DNA of 64,000 nt from Pseudomonadota bacterium (GTDB taxonomy: Bacteria; Desulfobacterota; Desulfovibrionia; Desulfovibrionales; Desulfomicrobiaceae): NCBI GenBank assembly GCA_018902545.1, contig JAHIQM010000005.1, positions 1 to 64,000 of the forward strand, given 5' to 3'. Both the position numbers and the translations under genes were made by a program. Below, in pieces: positions 1 through 15,000 of this stretch. The notes beneath the pieces were generated by a model. The model did no database searches and was not told the origin of the DNA. It was given only the letters and a program-made list of their open reading frames with translations. Every line of letters starts with the position of its first letter. Position 1 is the stretch's first letter.

Positions 1-3000
1 TACAACATTGGCGACGGGACGGCCATCGGCGGATTGACGGACGGCACGATCTACTACGCGATCACCGAGGGGACGACCAAGGTGAAGCTGGCCACCACCG
101 CGGCGAACGCCAAAGCGGGCACGGCCATCGATCTGACCTCAGCCGGAAGCGGGACCCAGAGCCTGACCGTCGAGTCGGCGGCACCGGCAAGCGGCGGGGG
201 CAATCTCGGGATCGGGGCTTCCGTGGCCCTGAACATATCCAACACCACCGCTCTGGCGCAGATCGCCGACACTGCGGTCATCGCCGGTTCCATCAATGAC
301 ATCACCCTGTCGGCAGACAGCATCAGCAAGGCCACGACCACCTCGACGGCGGGCGGCGATGCGGCTGGCGGCAGCGGCGTGGGAATCGGCGGCGCGATCA
401 GCATCGCGGTTTTGAATACCGACACCAAAGCTTATATCGGAAGCGGCAGCGCCCTCACTCTGGGCGGCGACCTGTCCGCCTCGGCCACCCATCGGGGTGT
501 TGTTGTCACCAAAGCCGACGGGGCGGCTTCCGGGGGCAGCGCGGCGGTAGGCATCGCCCTTGGCCTGAACGTGGTCGACGATAGTGCGGTTGCAACGACC
601 CAAAGAGAGATCGATGCGGCAGGTGACGTGAGCTTCACGGCGCTCAATTCCATGACCAGCACCGCCGTGGCCAAGGCCAGCGCCAAGGGCGCCGAGGGAG
701 AGAAGGAGGACGGCAGCACTCCAACCAACGGGGTGGACCAGCAGGTCGGGGACCAGAGGGGCTTGGCCGACAAGAAGGCTACCGAGGCGGGGACCAAGGG
801 AAGCGGAACCACCGAGACGCCGAAAGCCGAGACATCGGATGGCGGCGTCAGCGTCGCGGCGGCTGTCGGTGTCAATATTACCCTGTCGGAATCCAAGGCG
901 TACCTTCCCGACAACAATACGGTCAGTGCGGGCGGAACCCTGACCCTGAGTGCATCGAACAATACGGATGCCACGTCCAAGGCCGACGGCAGCGCTGTGG
1001 ATCCGAACAACACCAGCGTTGGCATAGGCGCCGCCGTAGCGCTCAACTACACGGACATCCAGAACAAGGCCTCTATCGGCACCGGAGCCAACGTAACGGC
1101 GAACGGGCTGGTGATCGAGGCCAAGATGGCGGGGGAGGAAAAATCCTTTGCGGCGACAGATGTCTCCGCGATCAGGGACAGCATTGATGTCGGCACCGAC
1201 AACGGGCTCCAGACCGGGGACACGGTTGTCTACGACAACGGCGGCGGCGCGAGCATAGGCGGACTGACCAGCGGCGAGACCTATTACGCGGTCATGGACA
1301 ACATCCGCAGCTTCAACATCCTGCCCTCCACCATCGCAGATTTCGTAAGCTGCCTTCAGGATCTGGGTATAGATCCGGGCGCGGACGTGGTGAACACTTT
1401 CAAGACAGTGATGTCCACGCTTGGGGTCAATATCAATGACTCGTTGCTCGGCACTGTCGGCTACAAGGACAACTGGATCGACCTGGGGGCCGATCATTTC
1501 CTGAAGGACGGGGACTTGGTCGTCTACTCCAAAGCCAACCTCCTGAACCTCGGGGCCGTCGACGGGCTGAAAGAAGGAGCAACCTACGCGGTCAAACTGA
1601 TTGCGGGTACGAACCGGATCCAGTTGCTCGACCCCGATACCAAGACAGTCCAGGATCTCAAGTTCTCCCTCGAGAATATCAGTCTGTTCGATCACAAACT
1701 GACCATCGTCAATCCCGCCGCCGTGAAGCTGGCCGCCACGGCAGAGGACGCGCTGCAAGGCAAGACGATTGACCTTACGGCGGGGGCTTCGGGGACCGGG
1801 CAGAAACTGATTGAAAAGACCCATAGTTTCAGCGCCGATGCCCAGTCGGGCGCAGGGGCTTCAAAGGTCGGGGTTGCCGGATCTCTGGCCCTGAACATCG
1901 TCACGAACCACACCGAGGCAGTGATCAAGAGCGGGGCAACGGTTGCGGCCGGGAGCGGTGATGTCGTCCTCATGGCCGTCAATACGCAAAATGACTCGGT
2001 AAAAGCAGCCTCGAAGGTTTCGGGAGGCAATGTGGGCGTCGGGGCCTCCATCGCGCTGAACGTGCTCCCCGTAAACGTCACCCGGGCCGAGATCGAAAAC
2101 ACTGCTCTGCTGACGGGCGGAGATGACCTCACCCTCGTTGCCGATTCGCACCATGCCGTCTGGACGACAGCCAAGGCTGGCGCGGCGGGAGGGACGGCGG
2201 TGAGTCCGGTGGTGGCAGTGGCCTATGTGGATAACGATACGACCGCAAGAATCGGGTCGGAAAGTCACGCAAGCACCCTGACCCTGACCGGCGGTCTGAC
2301 TGTCCAGGCCAGGCACACAGCAACGGCGCAGACCACGGCGGACGCATCGGTTGCCAGCGACAAGGTGGGGGTGGGAGCGGCTGTCGGCATCAGCATCATT
2401 GTTGATGCCACCACGGCGACGGTAGCGCGCGACATCACGGCAGGCGGGGCTGCAGACATCAAGGCCTCGGCTACCCAAGTCAGCCATGTCGACATTACCG
2501 CCAGCGCCAAGGGGAACAAAAGCAAGGAAGATGGCGGCAAGGACGGCGATGAAACGGCCCAGTCCCAGGCAGACGGCGCGACGGGCGGCACCAAAACACT
2601 GCCCAAGGCGCAGGATAACGTCGATACCGCGAACACGAATGCCACGTCGAAAACCGGTGACGCCAATGGCCAGAATGGAAGCGGGTCGGCCAGCGTCGGC
2701 GTGGCTGCCGCAATCGGCGTGAACTGGGTGACCTCCGACACCACGGCATCCATCGCGGACGGCTTACATGTCAGCGCAGGAGGGGCGCTCGGTATTCTGG
2801 CTGAAAGCGAAACCGATCTTGCCACGATGGTTGTAGGGGCTTCCATTTCCACGGATTCGGAAAATCAGGACAACAAGACGAACGTAGGAGCCGCCGTAGG
2901 TCTCAACGTGGCGGACGTGTCGAACAGGGCGCTCATCGGCGCGGGCGCGACGGTGGAGGCGAATGGGATCACCGTCAAGGCGGTGACACCGACTGGCAAG

Positions 3001-6000
3001 ACCAACGACGCCAGGGTCTGGGCACTGGCCATCGGCGGCGGCAAGTCCGCCAACGGCGTGGCCGGATCGGCCGGCATCAATGTTCTGGTCATGGACACTG
3101 AGGCGTCCGTCGGTGAGGATGCCCACCTCACTTCGTCGGGCGGTATAGCCATAGAGGCGGACAATGCCATGGGGTACCAGAACATCGCGGGCGGCGGCGG
3201 TGTCGGCAAGAAAGCCGGCGTCGGCATAGCCGTGGCCGCTAACATCATCGTTCAAAATACGGATGCATTCCTCGGCGTCGACTCCCATGCGGATGCACAG
3301 GGGATGCTGTCCGTTGACGCCACATCCTCGATAACTCCATTAAAACTGGATATTCCCGGATTGCCGTCTGTCTCTCCGGAAATCTCGTCCATCGCTGCGG
3401 GCGGCGGTGTCAGCACGGACAGCGAAGCCAAGGCCGCGGTGGGCGGTTCGGCCATCGTGGATGTGCTGGTTCAGAATACCCATGCCTCCATCGGCGAAGG
3501 CGCACAGATCAACGCCACAACCGGGTTCGCCCCCGGCGCCAACCAGGGCGTCAGTGTCGATGCCTCAAGCACCACGAGAATCGTGAACGGCGCGGGCGGC
3601 ATCGCCGTCGCCTTCGGAGGCACGGGCGTGGGCATCGGCCTGGATGTGGGCGTGATCGTCAAGGACACCAGTGCCTCTATCGGTCCCTCCGCCAAAGTGA
3701 TCGCGGACAAGGACGTGATCGTCCAGGCGAAATCCACAGAAGACCTCATGTCACTAGCCATGTCCGCCGGGGTATCGAAGGATAACGGCATTGCCGGGGC
3801 CCTGGCGGTCAGCGTTCTGACTGCCGGGACGCGGGCAACGATTGTGGGGAGCACGGTCGATGCCGGTGGGGACGTGTCCGTCACTGCGTCGGGTACCAGC
3901 GAGATCAACACCATCGCCCTGGGCGTGGGCGCGTCCGGCAAGACCGCCGTGGGGGCGGCCGGGGCCGTTAACGTCATCACCAACACCATCGAAGCGGAGA
4001 TTTCCGGCTCCACAGTCACCGCAGGGGGAGATGTTTCCATCGAGGCGACGAATTCCGCGATCATCCGCGCCCTGGGGCTGGCGGTTGCAGGTTCCGGTGA
4101 AAACGCGGTGGCGGTGACCGGTCAGGGCAACGTGGTGGTCAACACGGCGAGAGCCGCGATCACCGGCGGGTCAACGGTTACGGCCGTTGGGAATGTTATC
4201 CTGTCGGCCAGGGACGAAGCGCCGTCATTGTTCCCGGACTGGATAATTTCCGAAGAGCAGCAGGACGCCCTTGACGAATATCTGGAAGACTCGCCCATCG
4301 ATCTGAGGGCAAGTATCCTGGCGCTCAATGTCAGTATTGCCGGGACCGGACAGAAGGCCGTCGGCGTGTCCCTGATGGGTAATGCGGTTGCGAACACGAT
4401 TCAGGCGCAGATCACGGGTTCCACGGTCAGGGCGGGTGTGGATGCCTCCGGAGACGTGGTGAAGCCCGATTCGGACGTGTTTCTCACCTCGTATTCCAAG
4501 GCTGGCATCTTGGCTGTTTCTGTGGGTGTAGGCGCCTCCGGGGACCTCGCGATCCAGGGAACCGCCTTTGGCAACGTGATCACCAACAGGGTGGCGGCAG
4601 CGATTTCCGGTGGTTCGAATGTCAGGGCCGCCGATCAGGTTGGGCTTACGGCTACCGATGATTCGTCGATCCGCTCCCTTGGCCTCAGCATCGCCCTATC
4701 CGGCAGCAATGCGATTTCCGGCATTATCGGCGCCAACGTGATCACCAACCAGGTCACGGCCCGGATTGCCGGATCCACGGTGACCAGCGGCGGAGCGCTC
4801 GGCCTCAGCGCCCTGTCCGATGCCGACATCATGGGTTTTGCCGGCGGTGTGGCCGCCTCGGGTTCGACCGCGGTGCAGGTGACCATGGCCGGCAACGTGG
4901 TCACGAACACGACCCGGGCGGTCATCGAAAACGAGGGTGCGAGCCGCTCGATCGTCAACGCTGGAGGCGCTGCCAATCTTTCCGCCAAGGACAGCTCCAC
5001 CATTGATGCGCTGGCCTTCGGCGTTTCGGGAAGCGGCAGCACGGCCGTGGGCGTTGCCCTGGCCGCCAATGCCATTGTGAACACCATCGAGACCAGGATT
5101 TCCGGCTCGACGCTTGAGACCGACTCGACGCTTTCGCTTGCCACCGAATCCTCCTCCATTATCCGCGCTCTGGCCATCGGCGTGGCCGGTTCCGGTTCCA
5201 CGGCCGTGCAGGTTTCGGCGCTGGGCAACGCGGTGGCCAACACGGTGAAGGCCGAAATCAGCGGCGGGTCCATTGTGACGGCGGCAGGGGATGTGACGCT
5301 CAAGGCAAGTGACATCGCCCCCAGCATGATCCCGAACTGGATCGTGCCCGCGAACAGGGCCGCGGAACTCAACGGCAACCTTGCTGGCGCTCCCATCGAT
5401 CTTTCCGGCAATATCCTGGCCGCGATGGTCAGCGTGGCCGCATCCGGATCAGTGGCGGTCAATGCCGCTCTTGTCGGCAATGTGATTGCTAACACGATAG
5501 ACGCGGAAATCACCGACTCTGTAGTTCATTCAACCGGCGGCGCGGTGGACGTCGATGCGCTGTCCAAAGCCGGCATCATGGCGCTGACCATCGGTGTCGC
5601 CGGATCAGGATCGGTGGCTGTGAATGCCACGGGATACGGGAACGTCATCACCAACCGGGTCAAGGCCGCAATCTCTGCCGGTTCCACGGTCACGGCCGAC
5701 GGCCTGGTGGATCTGACCGCGAAGGATCAGTCTATGATCCGTTCGCTGGGCGTCAGCGTGGCCGGATCGGGCGCGGTGGCCGTGGGTGCTCTGATCGCCG
5801 CGAACGTGATTACCAATACGGTTGTGGCGGAGATTTCCGGATCCACGGTGACCAGCGGCGGGGCCCTTGGTGTCGCGGCAATCAGCGATTCGAGTATCCT
5901 GTCCCTGGCCGGTGGCGTTGCGGCATCCGGCACTGTCGGCGTGCTGGTGTCGCTCACCGGCAATGTCATCACCGGCGAAACCAGCGCCCTGGTGTCGGGC

Positions 6001-9000
6001 TCGACGCTCGCAGTCGGTGGCGCGATGACGACTCGGGCTTCGAACACGTCCACCATCGACGCGCTGGCCTTCGGCGTGGCGGCGGGCACTGTCGGGGTCG
6101 GCGTAGCGTTCTCCGCCAATGTCATCGTCAATACCACCGAGGCCCTAATCAGCGGTTCGACCCTGACCAATGCCGCCTCGCTGCAAGTTTTGGCCGAGTC
6201 CTCGGCAATCATCCGTTCCCTGGCCGTCAACGTGGGAGCGGGTGCCGTCGGCGTCAACGTCAATGTGCTCGGCAATGCGCTGACCAGTATCGTTCAGGCG
6301 TCCGTGAAGGATTCCACCGTCACTGCAAACGGGGATATCGTCATTTCCGCCCTGGATCAGGCGCCAAGCAGCATTCCCGACTGGATCATTCCGGACCAGT
6401 ACCAGGAGGATCTTGAGTCGATTTTTGACGACACCCCCATCGACCTGAATGCGAACATCCTTTCGGCCACCATCAACGTCGGCGCCGGCGCCGTGGGTGT
6501 CAACGTGGCCCTGGTCGGCAACCTCGTCATCAATACCACCGAGGCGATGATTGACAACTCCGCCGTCACATCGACCACCGGCAAGGTGGCGCTGGATTCG
6601 GCCTCCGAATCGGGCATCACCTCCCTCAATGTAGGTGTGGCCGGCGGCGCTGTGGCCGTCAATGTTGTCGGTTATGGCAATGACATCACCAGCATCGTCG
6701 GATCGACGGTTGAAAATGGTTCAGTTATCGATGCCGGCGGAGCGGTCGCGATAACCGCCGAAAACACGGCGAGCATCCACGCTCTGGGGATTGGCGTTGC
6801 GGGTGGCGCTGTCGGCGTCGGGGTCATGGCGGCGGGGAACCTGATCGACAGCACAGTTGATGCCACGGTGGATGCATCCGAGGTGACGAGCGGCACAACC
6901 CTGGATATCACGGCACTCTCCGATGCGAAGATCATGGCCCTCACGGGCGGGGTTGCCGCAGGCGGGGTAGGTGTGCATGTTGCCTTCTCCGGCAACATGA
7001 TCACCGGTTTCACCACGGCCGAGGCGGTTTCGGGTTCGGTGCTTGATGCCGGTGCGGCGATGACGATCCAGGCGGAGAACAGTTCCATCATTGACGCCCT
7101 CTCCTTCGGCGTCGCGGCGGGCGGCGTCGGGGTCGGCTTGGCGCTCTCCGCCAATGTCATCGTCAATACCACGGAGGCCTTGATCAGCGGGTCGACCATT
7201 ACCGGCGATTCCTCGCTGAGCGTTCTTTCCGAATCGTCAGCGATCATCCGCTCTCTCGCGGTCAACGTGGGAGCAGGCGGCGTGGCCGTCAATATCAGCG
7301 TTCTCGGCAATATGGTTACCAGTGATGTCAGGTCGGCCATATCGGGCTCCACTGTTACGGCTGCCGGCAATATCCTTGTTTCCGCGCAGGATCTGGCGCC
7401 GAGTTTCATTCCTGACTGGATCGTTCCGGCTCAATACCAGGCTGATCTTGCTGCGAGCCTTGCTGATTCTCCCATTGACCTCGATGCCAACATCCTGGCC
7501 GTCAACGTCAGCGTGGCGGGTGGCGGCGTGGCCGCGAGCGGTGCCCTGACCGGCAACGTCATCACCAAGACCGTGCAGGCGGAAATCAATGATGCCGACG
7601 TGACTTCTAGCCTCGGGAGCGTGGCTCTGGATGCGTCAAATTCGTCCGGCATCATCGCCTTGACCGCCGGCGTGGGCGTCGCCGGAAGCGTGGCCCTGAA
7701 CATCACCGGGTTCGGCAACGCCATCCAAAGCACGGTCGACGCGTCCATCAGCAACGGCTCGAATGTCACGGCCGGCACCACGGCCTCCCTGTCCGCCACG
7801 GACTCCTCGTCCATCACCTCCGTTGGCCTCGGCCTGGCAGGTTCCGGTGGCGTAGCCATAAACGGCACGGTGGGCTACAACCTCATCACCAATTCCATCA
7901 CCGCCGAAGTGTCGGGTTCGAGCCTGACCAGCACCGGCGCGGCCAGTCTTCTGGCGACCTCGGGAGCCGACATCCTGAGCTTCGTCGGTGGCGTGGCGGG
8001 TTCGGGCCTGGTTGCCGCGCAGCTGTCCCTGAGCATCAACGAAATCGAAAACACCATACGCGCCTCCATCGTCGACGACGATGCCGGATCCTCCACGGTG
8101 ACCGCGCGCGCCCTGATCCTGTCGGCCACGGACGCATCGACCATCGACTCCGTGGCCATTGGGCTATCGGCCTCAGGCTTTGCGGCCGGCGGGGCAGCGG
8201 TGTCCAAGAACCTCATCGCCAACGAGGTGAGTGCAACCATAGCGGGTTCCGCAGTGACGGCCACCACCGGCGCGGTATCCCTTGAAGCGGAGTCCTCGGA
8301 CATCATCCGCTCCTACGCCATCGGCGTGGCCGGCGCCGGCCTCGGGGCGGCCAACGCCTCCCTGACCCTGAACGACCTGGGCAACACCGTCACGGCCAGG
8401 GTGGAGGATTCGACCGTCAAAGCCGGGGGCGACATCTCGCTTTCGGCTTCCGAGACGGCTCCCACCGTGGTGCCCAATTTCAACTCGGCCATCGCCGCCC
8501 CGGCGGGCATGGTCTCTGCTTTGACCTCAGCCCTCAATGGAAATGAGGTCAATCCCAACGCCAATATCGTGTCCTTCGCCGGCAGCATCTCGGTCGGTGG
8601 TATGGCAGCGCTTGGCGCGGCCGTAGCCGATAACGCCATCCATGGTACCGTCACGGCGGAGATTGTCGATTCCACGGCGACCTCGACTGGCGGCTCGGTG
8701 ACGGTTTCGGCCGCATCCGATGCGGCCATAGCCAGCCTGGCCGCCGGTTTCGGCGCTTCGGCCGGTATCGCAGCCAACGCCTCGGCCGTGCACAACTCGC
8801 TGGACTCGACGATCCAGGCCGGAATCCGTGGAGCGTCAACGGTTTCTGCGGCCGGCAATGTCACGGTGGAGTCCTCCGATACGTCCGCCATCGACGCCCT
8901 GGCCTTCAGCCTGGCCGGGGGCTACGCCGCCGTGGGAGGGGCGGTGGTCGTCAACACTGTCGACAACAACACCCTGGCCTATATTGAGGGAACCTCGGCC

Positions 9001-12000
9001 ACGGAAAAGGCGCAGATCGTCAAGGCGGCCTCGCTCCATGTCGACGCTCTTTCGACGGCCGACATCAGGGCCACAAGCATGGGCGTCACCGCAGGAGCGG
9101 TGGCCGTCGGCGCAACCCTGAGCAACTCCACGGTTGGCGGTTCAACCGAGGCCTACATCGGGCCCCACACGGCCATCGGCAAGGGTGTCGGCCTTGTTGT
9201 CGGTTCCATCGACGTCTCCGCGCAAGCCGACTCCAAGGCGGTGGCGACGGCCTACGGGCTCTCCGCCGGTATCGGGGCCGGGTCTTACAACCAGGCTGGT
9301 GCGACGATAAACACGTCGGTTTCGGCCCATGCCGATGACGCCGACATCATCGCCACCGGAGCCGTGAGCATAGGGGCAGCGTCCAACGAGTCTGCCAAAG
9401 CCAGAGTCGTCGGCGTGAATGCCGGACTCGCCGCAGTGGGAGCGTCCAACGCCCTGACCCTGCTGGACACCGATGTCAGCGCGTCTTTTTCCGGCCGCCT
9501 TGCAGCGGACAGTTTCTCCTTGAGCGCCGCCAGAGGGAACCTTGATCCCTATCCCTATGCCGCAACCGCCCATGCCTCGGGATCGGCCGGTGCGCTGGTG
9601 GGCATCGACGCCACCTTCAGCAAGACCACCAACAACGGCAGTGTCTCGACTTCCGTTGCCGACGGCTCAGTGATCGACGTCAATGCCGGGACCGCCCTGA
9701 GCGCCACCAGCAACACACGGCAGTACGCCGATGCCAACAGCGCCGCCGGTGGCATCGTCGCCGTGGGCTTCTCCCGGGCGACCAGCTCTTCGAATACCAG
9801 TGTCACGGTGGAGGTGGGCGATCACGTCAGCATGAACGGATCAAGTCTGAGCATCACCGCCGACGGCCTCGATGACAACTTCGCGATATCCACCGCCGGC
9901 AGCGGCGGTGTCGTCGCAGGCGCGGCCTCCCGATCTACTACGTCCAATTTGAGCGTAACCACGGTCACCGTCGGCGACAGTACGGTGATGAACGTGGACG
10001 GTCACCTCTCCATGCTCGCCAAGCACACGGCCGTGTTCGACGGCAAGACCAACAGCCTCACGGCGGCCGTTGTCGGTGCCAGCGGAGCCTACGTCGTCAA
10101 CACCGTGGACGCGGACGTGGCCATCGACCTCGGGAGTTCTTCCTTGAAGGCAGGCGCGATGGATGTGGTGGCCCACAACATCATCAACAAGAACGTGAAC
10201 AGCGTGAACGGCTACAACGTGACCGCCGGGGCAGGCGGTGTACTTAACGCACCGGCGGCCTCCAGTTCGACGACCATCGACAACGCCACCCTCGTCACGG
10301 TCGCAGGCGGCGCGGCCCTCACCACCACGGGGGCCGGAGCCAATCTGCTGCGCCTGGCCACGGTCAACGACATCACCGCCGTGGACAAGGTCAGGCTGGA
10401 TGCGGGCGGGGCGATCTCCGTGGCGAAATCCAGTTCAGCCATCATCAATGACTCCAACACGGGTGAAGTCCGTATCGGCGCGGCGACCCTGACCAGCTCC
10501 GGCGACCTGGAGATAAGCTCCCTGACCAACGCTTCGGTGCAGGCCCACGCCAACGCCAAGACCTACGGACTGGCGGGATACGCTCGGGGTGAATCCGATG
10601 CCTCGGTGGACGCCGACAACGACGTCGTCCTCATGGATGACGCCGTCGTGAAGGCTGCGGGCGATCTCTTTCTGATGGCCGGTCAGAACCGGGCCGGGGA
10701 CGTCAACGAGTACCTGGTTTCGGCGCGCACCGAGCTCTGGAACCGAACGGTGCTGCCCATCAGCACCAACCCCCTGGCCGACGGCATCCTCAAGCAGGAC
10801 AGCACCTTGACCATCAGGAGCGGTGCCTGGGCCGGAGCCAGTGGGAACGTCTATCTCGTGGCCGAGAAGGGCGAAATCAGTGTCATCGGAAAAGGGACGG
10901 GCACGGACCTCTACAAGGAGGCCCTCGAAGCCCTCGGCGAAATCTTTGGCGGGGATCTGTCGCTGGAAGTCAAGGGCGGCAACGGTGGGGAGCAGTCCGG
11001 TACGGCCTCGGTCGTGGCTGCCGGAACGGTGGAGGCGGGCGTCAACAACAAACGCGTGCTGCTGGTCAGCGACGCCAACGGGAACTGGCCGGACAGCAGC
11101 TTCAATCCCGAGGATGGTTCACTGACTGTGGCCACCTTCAATGGTGTGAAGGTCGCCACATCCGCGGGCGTTTCATACACCATCGAGGGCGGCAGCGACC
11201 TTTTGGCCGCCATTGACGAGCGCATCGCGAGGATCATCGTGATCCGCGACTCGTACGCAGGAACGTCGCAAATAGATGAATTTAATGCTCAAATTTCTAT
11301 TTTACAGACGCTGCGCCTCGATCTGGTCGAGGCAGGGGCTATCGTCGATTTCATCAATGTTGCGGCCATCGAGGCGTCGTCCGGCGACATTCTCATCACC
11401 GCCACCAGCTTCACCGGCAACGGCACGGGCGCACTCATCGCGCCCAGCGACACGCGCGTCGAAATCGTCAACAACAGCGACTATTACCTGCGCACGGAAG
11501 CCATCACCATCCCCGAATACAGCGGCGGCTTCATCCGCATGAACTACCGCGAACTTCGCCCGGACGAGATAAACAGCCTGGCCACGTATATCTGCATCGA
11601 CAACACCACAGCCGTGGACCCGTCCATCACCATCAGGAACCTTAGCAATCTTCATGCCCCGAGCATCGAGATCACCGGCGACATCAGCAACCTCAACGGT
11701 TCACTCAAGGTGTCCACCGAAGGGAGCATCTATCTCTGGAGCAGTCTCGACGATCTCGAAGCGGGGGTCTCGGTGCGGGCCAGCGTGATCGATTTCTACG
11801 CGGGCGGTGATTTCGTTCAGGCGAGCATTCCCTTCATGCAGAATATCGGCGGTGAACCCAACACGAACTGGAACAGCGTGACCTCGCTGGCCGGCATCAA
11901 TGTCGACAGTGGCGACACGATCACCGTGATTCGGAATGCCGACGGAACATACTCGTACTCCAGTTCAGGCATCACCAACACCGAGTCGGTCGTCAGCGCG

Positions 12001-15000
12001 GTGCAGGGCGCTGTCGGCGCGGATTCGGCCGGAGTGAACGGCGGTTCGCTGATCGCCGGAGACAAGGTCTTCATCAGCGCCCAGTATCTGAACCTCAACG
12101 GGTACGTGCAGAGCGGTTTCCCGGACAAGAGCATCACCCTGGCGGCTCCCGGCACGGCGGCGGGCGACGCCTTGCAATTGGCCATCGAAGGCTTCGAACT
12201 TGATTACCAAACCAAAATCGCCAATGGCGACACCGTCAGCCCCTATTATTTGCTCGATCTGGGAAAGGCTGCGGTGGGTGTCGGCAATGCGGTCTATTAC
12301 AACGCGCGGGACAACCGCATTGAAATCAGGGATATCCGGATCCAGGGCGGATTCATCCAGCTCTACGGCCAGATCGTCAACACGGGCAGCGGCACCCTGC
12401 AGGCCCTCGACGGCTACGGTCAGATCTCGATCATCAACGAAAGCAACTACGAGATCGTCATCAACAACCTCAACGCCGGCCAGGAAATCGAAGGCATAAT
12501 CAAGATCATCGACACGTTTTCGGACACGACAACGATTTATCACCATATTGGCAATGACACAGTGGTGGAGACCATCGATGCGAATGGCGTTATTACAGAG
12601 AGCACGCTTGCAGGTGTATCTTCGACATCCTACGCTCCATCGAATGACCAGATTTATACTTGGGTGACAGGGCAGGCGAAGAATATTGTAGAAATACGCA
12701 AAAAATGGCAAAATTCACTCAATCTCTGGTTGATAAAAATCGATGCCCTGGTGGCAGACTCTGCATCATGGCAGAAGGTAAGCTATTACACAGATTTTAT
12801 CCCCTTGCAGGAAGGCGCGTATTACTCGACAAATTCATCACTCGACAATGTCGCATATCAATACAAGTACACCAGAGTTGAGCTCGGCAGCATGGGGCTG
12901 GTGCCCAATTCGGATCTCGACAATCTGGAAGACACTATAGGCATTCCCTTGCAGGACGTGAATCCTTATCAGAAGGATACGACATTCTGGAAATGGGTGG
13001 ATTACGGCGGAAACGTCTGGATTCCCTTCGTCGGCAAGGTCTGGGTTCCCTTCTGGGTCTATGTCCCGGTTTATCAATCCTATGCGGAAGTGGTCATGAC
13101 CCAGCCGGTCAAGGATATCCGCACCCACACCATCGCAGCGGACCATGCCATCAACATCAGGTTCAGCGGTTACGACTCGGCGCGGGTCGAGATCGTGTCG
13201 GACCAGGATGTGATTCTGCAGGGGAGCATCCTCAACAAAGACGGCGCAACCGTCATCACCACGAACGGTTCCATCGAACGCGTGGCCGACGCAACCGGCG
13301 TGGTCATCAATTCCCACGATGTGCGGCTGTTCGCAGGCACGGGCATTGGCACGCAGCAGCCCCTGCTTACCAGTCTGGGCGGAGGCGTAATTACGGCCTA
13401 CACCCGCAGCGGCGACATTTCCATCCATGAGATTCTCGGGGACATGACGGTCAGAGCCGTCGAAATACCCTTCTTCGATCCCTTCGCTGATGCGGACGCT
13501 GTCCTGGAATTTTCTTCAGGCAGCGTCGACTCCGGCAATTTCAGCATCGAATTCGCCGCGGCCCACGGCCTGAGCACCGGCGACGTGGTTCAGTATTCCA
13601 GAGGCGGCGGGACAGCCATCGACGGTCTTGTCCATGGAACCGGCTACAGGGTGCTGGTGGTCAACACCACGACGGTCATGCTGGCCGAAATGACCACGGA
13701 TGCGGCAGCGCTGACCGCAGCGGCCCAGGATATGACCCAGCAGGGCATCAGCGCGGTGCACGGGCTCGTCATCCAGCTGAACGGTTCCATGGCGACTGGT
13801 TCCGGCCACTCGCTGACCAGGGGCTCCGGCCTTGCCCAAAGTGCCACGGCCGACACCGTTACTTCAGGCGTCATCTCTTTTGCGACGGATCACGGCTTCC
13901 GCAACGGTCAGGCCGTTGTCTACAGCACCGGCGCCACGCCCATTCCCGGACTCATTATTGGCCGGACGTACTATGTCTCGGTGGTGGACACGCGCAGCAT
14001 CCGGCTCAGCGGCGATCGCGACAGCATCATCTCCTACCTGCCGCAACTGGTGAACCTGAGCTCTACCGGTGCCACCGGCGTCGATCACTCCTTCGCCCCG
14101 ACGAGCGGCGGCACCGTGGTCACTCTCAATCCGTTCATCCTGGCACCGCGCATGTCGCTGACTCCTGCCAGCGTGAACGATGTCCTCGATACCATCACTT
14201 TCGCCAACGCCCATAATCTCAACTCCGGGAACTTCGTCACCTATCGGCAGGGTTCCGACCCCATTGTCGGCCTGACCGACGGCGGGGGGTACTACGTCAT
14301 CGTGACCAGCGAGACGACGCTGAAGCTGGCAGAAAGCGCGGCTGATGCGGAGTCGGAAATCTCGATCAACTTCACGGGCACCTCTACCGACTTCAGCCTG
14401 CTGGCCGAACGGCAGACCGTAAGCCAGTCCTTTGCCTTCCATCCCGTCGCGGCCATCGGAGCCTACACGTCGACGCTGTCTTTTTCGTCGGCGCACGGTT
14501 TCGTGCAGAATCAGGCCGTGGTCTATCGCGACACAAGCATTGCGTCAGGCGATCCCGTCGGCAACCTCACAAACGGGCACACCTATTACGTCGACGTCGT
14601 CAATGCCACTACCATCCATCTCATGGATGCCGCGGACGGCACCATCATCGCCATCGGCATCCCCGGAACGCTTGCCTCCGCCTATAAGCTCGAATCCACG
14701 CAAAACCTCGAAGCCATCCTGCCCGAGGCAGGGGTCAATGTGGTCTCCTTCGCGCCCAAGAACTCCCCTCAGGCCGCGCAAGGATGGCTGAAGCTCGGCG
14801 CCGGACATGATTTCGTCATCGGCGACCGGGTGATCTACGAGATAACCGGTACAGCCGCGTCCGTTTCCGGGCTTGTTTCGCGGGCGAGTTACTACGTTTA
14901 CGACGTCAGCGCAGACTCGGTGCGTTTGTCCGCAAGCGCGGATGCGGACGGAATTCTGAACATCGACAAAAGCGGGCACACGGACACGATCGGTCATTCG

